From positions 1-28,784 of the forward strand of contig JAYGEH010000494.1 of the NCBI GenBank assembly GCA_046582475.1: DNA of 28,784 nt, written 5' to 3'. A model generated the notes under the pieces. The model was not told the DNA's origin, made no database searches, and saw only the letters and a list, made by a program, of their open reading frames with translations. The position numbers and the translations under genes are program-made. This DNA comes from GCA-2687515 sp046582475. GTDB taxonomy: Bacteria; Pseudomonadota; Alphaproteobacteria; Rhodospirillales; UBA2165. Positions 7,185 to 14,184 of this stretch are shown piece by piece (the first letter of the stretch is position 1; the number at the start of each line of letters is the position of its first letter).

Positions 7185-8894
7185 CTATCCGATCAGTGCG
7201 CGCATGGCCTTGTTGACGTCGGCGGCTTTGTGGCGCTGGGTCTTGCCGGTAGGCTCCAGCGGCTCGTCGAAGAAAAACGACGGCAATTCATCATCTTCCT
7301 CGGTGAAGCCGGCTTGTTTGTTGAAATCCCATTCCATGGTGAGGGTCTCGGCGCCAAGGTCATGGAAGAAGCTTTCATCGAAGCTGGTGCCTTGCGCCTG
7401 GTTGAGGGCCTCGACCACGAAATCCATGCTCTCGTTGGTCACCGAGCGGCCGAAAAGGCAAAGACCCAGGGAATCGGCGGCCGCGCATATCCACTGGATT
7501 TCATAACTGGCGGCCACGATTTCCTCGGTGGACTTGTCGGCGCAGACGAAACCCGGAACATTGCCCGCCGTATGATCGGCGCCCTGGGCGGTAATCATCA
7601 TGGATACGCCGGTCACCTCGATTTCGCGCGGATCGTAGGCGCTGATGCCCTGTTTCTTGATCACCGGCACGCGGGCGACATTGTAATGTTCGCCGACCCG
7701 TGCGGTGCCTTGCGCCAGTATTCTGCCGCGCTCATTACCGGCGCGGATATCTTCGAGCGCCTTGGCCATAAATTCGTGGTCGCCAAATTCGCCCTCGCCG
7801 GCTTCCATCAACACGCCGAGGGTGGCGCCGACCTCGATGGAATCGATGCCGAGATCGTTGGCAACATGGTTGAGCCGGGCAACGTCATCGGGATCATCCA
7901 GGCCGCAATTGCTGCCGATCAGGCCCAGGGTCTCGTATTCCAGCGGTGAACATATCTCCTCGCCTTCAGCGTCCACATAGACGTTGGAGCATTGAATTTG
8001 ACAGCCGGGCATGCAGGCGTGCGTGGTTTCGCCGCCGCGCGCCAGATTTTGCTCGCGGATATAGGTGCCGCCCAATTTCAGTGGGCCGTCGTCGGGTCCG
8101 ACAAAAGTACCGGCGGAGAAATTCCGCGTCGGCAATCCGCCCACCTTGTTGGTGAAATCGCCGACCATGGCGGTACCGAATTTGCGGAAGGCGTCGATGG
8201 CCTTGTCCGCATCCAGCATCTTGTTGTATTCGCGGACCGAGCCCATGAGCTTTTTGCGGTCATGGAAGGTCGGCATCTTGTTCAGATCGACGACGATGGC
8301 CTTGACCTTTTTCGATCCCATCACGGCGCCGACACCGCCCCTGGCCGCCAAGCGCGTCGGGCGCTGTTCGGGATCGGTGAAGGAAATTCCGGACATCAGG
8401 CCCAGATACTCGCCGACCGGCCCGCAGATGCCGAGGCTGACTTTTTTGCCATATTTTTCAAACAGCATGGCGGCGGCTTCCATATTGCCCTTGCCCAGAT
8501 ACGGGCTGGCATCCTCGAAGCTGATGTCGCCTTCCTTGGGGATGCGGATCACCACCCATTCGTCGGAAGCGCCGTTGAGGGTCAGGCCGGAAAGCTCCAA
8601 CTGGCCGAGGGCAAAGGCGAAGGTGCCGCCGGAATTGGCTTCCTTGATGCCGCCGGTGAGCGGGCTTTTGCAGCCGACGCTCAAACGGTTGGCGTTGGAG
8701 AAATTGCTGCCCGCGAAGGGGCCGGCCGAGAAGATCAAAATATTTTCCGGCGACAACGGATCGACTTTTGCAATGCCCCGGTCCAGAAGCGTTTTGGCGA
8801 TCAGATGGCGCCCGGCGCGAATGACGTCTTCGCCGTCTTTCTGGTGACGCTCGATGGTTCGGGTGTTGAGATCAATTTCCAAGTGCGTGCGCAT
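7185..8894 (-). CDS. Aldehyde ferredoxin oxidoreductase (tungsten bis-pterin family)
   Basis: This 569-residue protein belongs to the AOR family, which couples aldehyde/carboxylate interconversion to a low-potential electron carrier using a tungsten (or Mo) bis-pterin cofactor and a [4Fe-4S] cluster. The N-terminal domain shows the pterin-binding ANRLSVGCKSPLTGG region (69-82). The cluster cysteines are C294, C298, C302 and C479, with D474-S-L-G-L-C479 as the conserved D-x-x-G-L-C motif. The first cysteines are spaced CX3CX3C, where characterised archaeal AOR has CX2CX3C. A GADHTAGN motif sits at 438-445. The start is ATG at 8894 with GAAGGA upstream. It heads a leftward operon with two SDRs and an MFS transporter. 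No small ferredoxin-like partner subunit is in the window. Confidence 0.93.
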   Translation of the reverse strand: MRTHLEIDLNTRTIERHQKDGEDVIRAGRHLIAKTLLDRGIAKVDPLSPENILIFSAGPFAGSNFSNANRLSVGCKSPLTGGIKEANSGGTFAFALGQLELSGLTLNGASDEWVVIRIPKEGDISFEDASPYLGKGNMEAAAMLFEKYGKKVSLGICGPVGEYLGLMSGISFTDPEQRPTRLAARGGVGAVMGSKKVKAIVVDLNKMPTFHDRKKLMGSVREYNKMLDADKAIDAFRKFGTAMVGDFTNKVGGLPTRNFSAGTFVGPDDGPLKLGGTYIREQNLARGGETTHACMPGCQIQCSNVYVDAEGEEICSPLEYETLGLIGSNCGLDDPDDVARLNHVANDLGIDSIEVGATLGVLMEAGEGEFGDHEFMAKALEDIRAGNERGRILAQGTARVGEHYNVARVPVIKKQGISAYDPREIEVTGVSMMITAQGADHTAGNVPGFVCADKSTEEIVAASYEIQWICAAADSLGLCLFGRSVTNESMDFVVEALNQAQGTSFDESFFHDLGAETLTMEWDFNKQAGFTEEDDELPSFFFDEPLEPTGKTQRHKAADVNKAMRALIG

Positions 8895-9150
8895 GATTGT
8901 CTATCCTTCACGGGTAGGTTGTCGAGATACCGGTGCTCGCCCGAGCGGTCCTGGTTGACTGCGATTTTACTCATTTGCCCGGCTCTTTCCATGCCTATTT
9001 CGGCGCGCGGGAAAATATTCGTGACTTGGGCACTCTGCCAATTGCTCTTGCCAGCCCGCCGCGTTAAGCTCGCCTCATTGGCGGGGCGAATTTTACCCAA
9101 TTTAATAAACAGCGGCAGAGGGTAGTCACAGCCAAATCAGGGAGACAGGC

Positions 9151-10690
9151 ATGTTCGATCGAAAATTCTTAACGCTGACCGGTACCGCACTGGCCGCCAT
9201 CCTGATGGCCGGGCCGGCACTGGCGCAGAAATCGAAAGACGAAATACGGCTCACCATCATCGATCCCTTCGACAAGCTCGATTCCTACCATTTTCCGGCC
9301 AACGAGCCCGGCCAGTACACCCGCGCCATGTACGGCAAACTGCTGATCTATGATGAGCATGCTCAAAAATTGAAGCCGGAACTTGCGAAATCGTGGAAAC
9401 AGATCAATCCGACCACCTGGGAATTCGAATTGCGCGACGATGTCAATTTCACCAGCGGCAACAAATTTACCGCCGAAGACGTCAAATATCTGTTGGAATA
9501 TATCCGCGATCCGAAGCTCAAAATCCGCTTCAAGGGACGCTATCGCTGGCCCAAGAATATCGAGATTCTGAGCCCGACCAAAATCCGCATCACATCGGCG
9601 AAGCCCAAGCCCGACTTCCTGATGACGCTCGCCTACCGCTATTACATCTACGACAAGGCGATCCACGAGAAGTTGGAAAACAAGGCGCTCTACGGATCAA
9701 AATCCGCCTCGACCACTGGCGCCTACAAGATGATTTCCATCAGCGCCAACAAGGGCGTGCATATTCGGCGCAACGACGCTGCGGTCAAAATGTTCCCACA
9801 TTTAAGGGCGCCGATCAAAAACGTCAAAGGCATTCCCATTCCCGACGAACAGACGCAAGTCGCTGCGCTGTTGACCGGCCAGGTGCATGTCATCCGCCTG
9901 TCGACCCAGGATCAGGTACTGAATTTGAGCAAAAATCCGGACCTCCAAATCTCGCCCTTCTCCACACGCTTCCTCAGCTACATCACCCTGGATGCGGCGG
10001 GCCGGTCCAAGAACAAAATCTTCCAGGACATCCGCGTCCGCCAAGCGTTCTTCAAGGCCATCGACCGGGAAATGCTGCTCAACACCTTCATGCCCGCCGG
10101 CAAAACCGCGGTGCGCCCAAACACCGTGTGTTTTGACGAAAACATCGCCTGCTCCTACACCACCAAACCGGTGGGATATGATCCGGCCGGCGCCAAGCGC
10201 CTGTTGGCGGAAGCCGGTTATGCCAACGGCTTCGATCTGGAATTCAGCGTCTTCGCGCCGCTCCGCCAGATCGCCGAAGCCATTGCCGGTGAGCTTAGAA
10301 AGGTCGGCATCCGCGCCACGGTCCGCGCCATGCCGCTGCCGGTCTATACCAAGCGCCGCGGACGCGGCGAGCTGACGGCGCTTCTGGCCCGTTATCCCAC
10401 CTTTGCCCAGCCCAATACGGCCAACCTGATGAACTTCTTCTTCGGCTCCAACCGGGATTATTCCAAGGACCCGGTCATTACAGCGCGCGCGCAAGGCCGG
10501 ACTTGGCAAAATGGACCTGAAAAAACGGACGGCGATCTACCAGAAGGCGATGGATCAGGTGAACAAGATGTCCTACATCTATCCGTTCGGCGAACAGCCC
10601 AACGTCTATGTGCATGCGAAAAGCGTCGAGATCAAAAAGGGATTATTTTCCAGCACCGAAACGCGCCCGACCGATTACTTCTGGAAATAA
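9151..10690 (+). pseudogene. Frameshifted family-5 solute-binding protein
   Basis: This encodes an ABC transporter peptide/opine-type (SBP_bac_5) periplasmic binding protein. A signal peptide ends in ALAQ near residue 25. Typical family segments follow: FELRDDVNFTSGNKFTAEDVKY, and FQDIRVRQAFFKAIDR in the second lobe. The frame is shifted at about 10495. Removing one G of the GG at 10495-10496 would give QAGLGKMDLKKR and continue to the stop at 10688-10690 with a convincing C-terminus (NKMSYIYPFGEQPNVYVHAK). Read unshifted, a meaningless tail runs to 10752. The length is one base over a multiple of three. No permease or ATPase genes follow; the palindromes and repeat copy B come directly after, so the transporter operon was lost or was never here. 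Confidence 0.88.
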
Positions 10691-10696
10691 ACCATG

Positions 10697-10719
10697 GGGG
10701 CGGGTTTGAAACCCGCCCC
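10697..10719. repeat. REP-like perfect palindrome
   Basis: GGGGCGGGTTT and AAACCCGCCCC form 11-base arms around a single central G, seven bases after the binding-protein stop. A second, weaker stem (GGGCG/CGCCC, 743-747 with 753-757 in the 10.7 kb block) follows immediately. Such GGGCGGGTTTGAAACCCGCCC palindromes are a common interspersed REP type in bacteria. It could stop transcription of the upstream gene, though no U-run follows. Confidence 0.6.
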
Positions 10720-10768
10720 TACCCCAGCTTCTATCCCACCGGGGGCGATTGACGCCCGCCCTCGGGTC

Positions 10769-11279
10769 ATACCACCCCTGGTATGAATTCCGCGAATGCG
10801 ACACAAGTCGGAAAAACGACCATGGGGGTGGTTGGGGGTTTATGGGGGTACGCGTGCCTAGCCGGTCTGGGGATGGCTTGGTCGGCCAGACCGGCGTCGT
10901 ACTTGGCACCAGTCTGTGATCGGAGTTCATTCGACACAGAGAAAAAGATTGCACCACAAAGACAGTAAGACATTTCCCGATTTTCACCATTAACGGGAAT
11001 TGTTGTCAGAAACTCGTGCAACATCATTTACACCCCCCTTACGGTTATGACGGTTCCTAACGGTTTGTTACGGTTTTTGCGCCCTTTGGCACACCGCAGT
11101 GGACACGCTGACGGCATTTCCGCCGCGTGGAATCAAGTCTTCCTATTCACAATGTTCAAGAGCACGAGCGCTCAAAGGCGCTGTATGTTATTTAGCCTGC
11201 CCGAGGGCTGGCGCAAGGGGTGAGATGACATGGTTCGGGCAGACTCTAGCCCGGCTGGGGATGGCTGGGTCGGCCAGCC
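10769..11279 (-). repeat. Long dispersed repeat element, copy B (inverted)
   Basis: On the minus strand this is the counterpart of copy A (1239-1838), with the same order of parts: GC-rich hairpin unit, central conserved core, four iterons and the CATACCAGGGGTGGTAT end. In this copy the GC-rich unit of about 32 bases occurs twice in the same orientation (11248-11279 and 10860-10892), near either end of the core. In copy A the second one is mostly replaced. The right edge coincides exactly with the truncation point of an SDR gene (residue 100), so the element arrived in, or helped delete, that gene. Open frames inside shift relative to copy A with amino-acid-changing substitutions and stops. 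No transposase gene is present. Confidence 0.85.
11041..11075 (-). repeat. Four iterons in repeat copy B
   Basis: ACGGTT (AACCGT on the minus strand) occurs at 11041, 11050, 11060 and 11070, with the same 9-10-10 spacing as copy A and within the 67-base identical block shared by the copies. This is the best-conserved part of the element. Confidence 0.7.
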
Positions 11280-11579
11280 CAACTCGCTCAAGGTGCCGCG
11301 CGGAATGGCGCCGGCATTGTTGACCAGGATATCGATGTCCGGGCAGGCGGCGGCAAGCGCCTCGAGATCAGCGGTCACGCTCAGATCGGAAACATGGGTT
11401 TCGATGCGAACATTGCGGGCCGCCCGAATGGCGTCCGCCGCCGCCGTCAAATCGGCGCCCGTGCGCGCCGCCAGATGCAAATGGCAGCCCTCTCCCGCCG
11501 GCACCATGGCGACCGCCAGGCCGATGCCCTTGGAGCCGCCGGTTATCAACGCCGCCTTGTCGTTCAATCCCATGTCCAT
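11280..11579 (-). pseudogene. SDR gene truncated by repeat copy B
   Basis: This is the N-terminal 100 residues of a classical short-chain dehydrogenase. It has the cofactor motif TGGSKGIG near residues 13-20, the AART segment typical of NADP-type members, a DLS acidic motif and ILVNNAG near 84-90. The homology stops at SEL, and the next base belongs to the repeat. The catalytic Tyr/Lys half is missing and is not elsewhere in the window. The start is ATG at 11579, preceded by GGAGGAATTCC, a strong ribosome binding site. It follows the Gfo/Idh/MocA gene at 11623 by 43 bases in the same direction, so it was the second gene of that operon. Reading on into the repeat gives a stop at about 11172. 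Confidence 0.8.
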
Positions 11580-11622
11580 GGAATTCCTCCCGCCCCATAT
11601 GGGTAATTTGAAAGGTGGCCCG

Positions 11623-12612
11623 TCAAACCGCGATATCCATCCAGACGCCGCCGGCATCGGAAGATTTCACGATGCTCTCCATGACCGCCACGTTGCGGAG
11701 CGCCTCGGCGGGGCGCACCGGATGATCGTCGCCGCCATCGCAGGCGGCGGCGAAGGCGGTCAATTCCCGCTGCAATGTCAAATCGGTTTTAAAACTTTTG
11801 TGGGTCCCCGGCACATCGGGCGCCGACGGCTTGAGCGACAGCTCGGAAAAATTATCGCGCGCTTCGAGAATGGCTTCGGTCCCGTAAAAGCGGAGATGGG
11901 AGCTGCCGGGCGCCGCGAAAAGGCTGCAAAGGGATCCGGTGATGCCGCATTCCAGCTCGAACATGACCACCGTGGTATCGTCGAGATCAAGGGTCGAAAC
12001 CTGCCGCTTGCAGAGGGCAGCCAGCCGCTGGATGGGTCCCAATATCCAAGTCAGGGTATCGACCATATGCAGCCCCATCGGGCCGACCGCGCCGCCCGGA
12101 TTTTCGGACCGCTTGGCGCGCCAATAGTTCGGCGGGTAATGCAACGCGGCGTTGCCGGAATAATTGGCTTCGATATGGATGATGCGCCCGCACGCCCCCG
12201 CATCGACCAGGGATTTCATTTCCCGCGCCGCATCCGAAAAGCGCCGGTTATGGCCGACCGCAAGAACCACGGAATTATCCGCGCAGGCCTTGATGGCTTC
12301 GGACGCGGTTGCGGCAGTCAAGGCCAGGGGCTTTTCGCAAAACACATGCTTGCCCGCGTTGGCGGCGGCGATCACCTGATCCCGGTGCAGGGAATGGGGC
12401 GTCGCAATCAGGACCGCGCCGACATCCGGCAATGCCAATACGTCGTCGAAATTCTCATACATCTCGCCGCCGAACTGGCCTTGAAACTTGGCACGCTCGT
12501 CCGCGGACAAAGAGCAACAGCCGAGGATTTCGATTGTCTCGGGAATATCGGTGCTCGCCTTGCCCAGCTCCATGCCCCACCAACCGGTGCCGACGATGAC
12601 GATCTTCAACAT
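11623..12612 (-). CDS. Gfo/Idh/MocA family oxidoreductase, second paralogue
   Basis: This is a 329-residue NAD(P)-dependent dehydrogenase. A Rossmann motif GTGWWG lies at residues 8-13 and the AGKHVFCEKP signature gives E93-K94-P95. The C-terminal domain includes GPMGLHMVDTLTWILG, with the likely active-site histidine. It shares a long segment (ATPHSxHxDQxIxAAxAGKHVFCEKP pattern) with the paralogue at 2475-3473. The start is ATG at 12612 with AAGGGG eight bases before it. A perfect 16-base palindrome (12631-12646) lies just upstream of the ribosome binding site, so repression by a GntR-type regulator is likely. A TRAP binding protein gene diverges from the same intergenic region, suggesting uptake and oxidation of one substrate. 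Confidence 0.92.
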   Translation of the reverse strand: MLKIVIVGTGWWGMELGKASTDIPETIEILGCCSLSADERAKFQGQFGGEMYENFDDVLALPDVGAVLIATPHSLHRDQVIAAANAGKHVFCEKPLALTAATASEAIKACADNSVVLAVGHNRRFSDAAREMKSLVDAGACGRIIHIEANYSGNAALHYPPNYWRAKRSENPGGAVGPMGLHMVDTLTWILGPIQRLAALCKRQVSTLDLDDTTVVMFELECGITGSLCSLFAAPGSSHLRFYGTEAILEARDNFSELSLKPSAPDVPGTHKSFKTDLTLQRELTAFAAACDGGDDHPVRPAEALRNVAVMESIVKSSDAGGVWMDIAV

Positions 12613-12630
12613 TTACAACCCCTTTTTTAT

Positions 12631-12646
12631 TTCAAGTATACTTGAA
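12631..12646. promoter_or_regulatory. 16-base perfect palindrome, GntR-type operator candidate
   Basis: TTCAAGTATACTTGAA is a perfect palindrome with the GTATAC centre characteristic of FadR/GntR-family operators. It lies 18 bases upstream of the minus-strand oxidoreductase start and about 130 bases upstream of the divergent TRAP gene, a position suited to blocking transcription of the former. It shares the AGTATACT core with the paired sites at 1127-1173. The regulator is not in the window. Confidence 0.5.
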
Positions 12647-12778
12647 TCGCCGATATTCGCGCGCCCATGGCGCTTTGTCACGGCCAAGGATTATTCATAA
12701 TGACATTGTGTCCCAATTGCGGTTAACCTGAAAATCCAAAAAACAATTATCCAATAATATTAGCGGGAGAAAGCGCCA

Positions 12779-13822
12779 ATGAAATGCGCGTTGCTGTTCG
12801 CCGCCAGCGCCCTTGCCCTGACCGCGAGCGCGGTGACCATGACCGCCGGATCCACCGATTCCCATGCGCAAAAAGTGAATATCAAGCTTAGCTATTGGTT
12901 GCCGCCGACGATGCCGCTAACCAAAGGTTACCAAGCCTGGAGCGACTCGATCAGACATGCCAGCAACGGCAATGTCACGACATCATTGTTCCCGTCCAGC
13001 CAGTTGGGGTCGGAGCGCGACCACTATGACATGGTCAAACGCGGCGTCGCCGGATTTGGCCTCATCAACCCCGGCTATAAGCCAGGCCGCTTCCCGATAT
13101 TGGGTGCATCGGACCTGCCGTTTACCGTTACGGACAGCCTGGCCGCCGCTCGGGCCCTGACAATCTGGTACAAAAAATATGCCGCCATGGAAATGCCGGA
13201 CCAGATCGTCTGCCACGTCTTTACCCATGACCGCGCGTCTTTTCATACCTCCAAGAAGCAGATCAGGGTGCCCGCCGACGTCAAGGGATTGATCATTCGT
13301 TCGGTCAACCGAACCATGTCCCGTTTCGTGACCGCATTGCGCGGCAACCCGGTTCAGGTTCCGATCATCGAAGCCAAGGATACGCAGGCCAAGGGCATCA
13401 CCGACGGCATCATTCTTACTTTCGGCGGCTTGACCGGCACCTTCAAATTCAAGGACGTGGTGAAATATACTCTCGATATGCCACTGTATGTTTCCACCTT
13501 CACCCACGGTATCAACTATCGGCTTTACAATGGTTTGAACACCAAATATCGCCGCGTGATCGACGACCACTGAACGCCGGAATGGTCGGCGAAGGTCTAT
13601 AGGCCTTGGTACGACAAGGATCAAAAAGATCAGGCCGATGGCCGTAAATTGAAAGATCACATCTTCACCAAGGTCAGCCCGGCGGAGGTGAAGCTTTGGC
13701 GTGACGCGGCCAGGCCGGTCGTCGCCGCCTGGAAAACGTCGGTCAAGAAAATCGGCCTTAACCCGGATACGGTTCTGAATGAAATGCGGGACGAGCTGAA
13801 TAAAGTTAACGCCCTGTTCTAA
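12779..13822 (+). pseudogene. TRAP transporter binding protein (DctP) with premature TGA
   Basis: This is a periplasmic substrate-binding protein of a tripartite (TRAP) transporter. A signal peptide ends around SHAQ (residue 31) and a DctP-type body follows, including the PSSQLGSERDHYDMVKRG segment and the conserved Arg region near KGLIIRSVNRTMSRF. Translation stops at TGA 13571-13573 after VIDDH. Without that codon the same frame continues as TPEWSAKVYRPWYDKDQ to a TAA at 13820-13822, giving 347 residues, the usual family length. Relatives typically have Cys at this spot as I recall (DDHCTPEW-like), so a TGC to TGA change is the simplest cause. The start is ATG at 12779 with GGGAGA upstream. 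The membrane subunits DctQ/DctM are missing downstream. Confidence 0.85.
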
Positions 13823-13907
13823 ACACGGCCCTAGGTCATGGACTCATAAATGGCGACGACTGTGACGTGCGTTATTTTGTTCACTGGCAAGAAGTTAGGA
13901 GGGAGTG

Positions 13908-14111
13908 ATGCCAAAGCATCATGACCGACGACGCAACGCCGTCCAGCGGACAAAAGAACCACGCCCCAAGGGGGGTCGGCAAATAGCCCGTTTCGGTGCC
14001 CCCGGCGCCCTCACCGGGGCGAAGGCCCCGCTTTCTGGCACCCTCCTGCCGAAACAGGCTATTTGCCGATCACAGCTCGCCGCCATTTATGAGTTCATGA
14101 CCTGGTATTGA
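13908..14111 (+). CDS. Possible small ORF or remnant after the TRAP gene
   Basis: A strong ribosome binding site (TTAGGAGGG) stands six bases before ATG 13908, opening a 67-codon frame to 14111. The first 20 residues are very basic and have no recognisable family. From about codon 23 the frame runs through a large hairpin sequence, so its downstream part is probably not evolved protein. The position directly after DctP is where a DctQ membrane subunit would normally start. It may be the beginning of such a gene destroyed by the hairpin element. Coding status is doubtful. Confidence 0.25.
   Translation: MPKHHDRRRNAVQRTKEPRPKGGRQIARFGAPGALTGAKAPLSGTLLPKQAICRSQLAAIYEFMTWY
13976..14069. repeat. 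94-base nested hairpin element in the 13.8-14.2 kb gap
   Basis: Outer arms of 21 bases (13976-13996 and 14049-14069) are complementary except for one C-A pair. Inside, TGCC/GGCA (13997-14000 with 14037-14040) and CGGGGC-GAAG-GCCCCG (14015-14030) add further stems with a four-base loop. Both strands would fold the same way. It fills most of the otherwise gene-poor gap between the broken TRAP gene and the flavin monooxygenase. It could be a palindromic mobile unit, a structured RNA or a transcription stop. No U-run follows. I saw no second copy in the window. Confidence 0.6.
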
Positions 14112-14184
14112 CGATTGCGGTGCTCACCGGCTAATAGCGTGGGTGCCGCTTTCATAGGGAGCCGCCTTCAATCGCGGAAATGTC

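Noticed and set aside
7992..9125. 377-codon plus-strand frame opposite the aldehyde oxidoreductase
   Set aside because: It has no recognisable domains; the antisense AOR frame has all cofactor motifs.
10691..10752. Tail of the binding-protein frame beyond 10690
   Set aside because: It arises only after the frameshift and reads through the REP-like palindrome.
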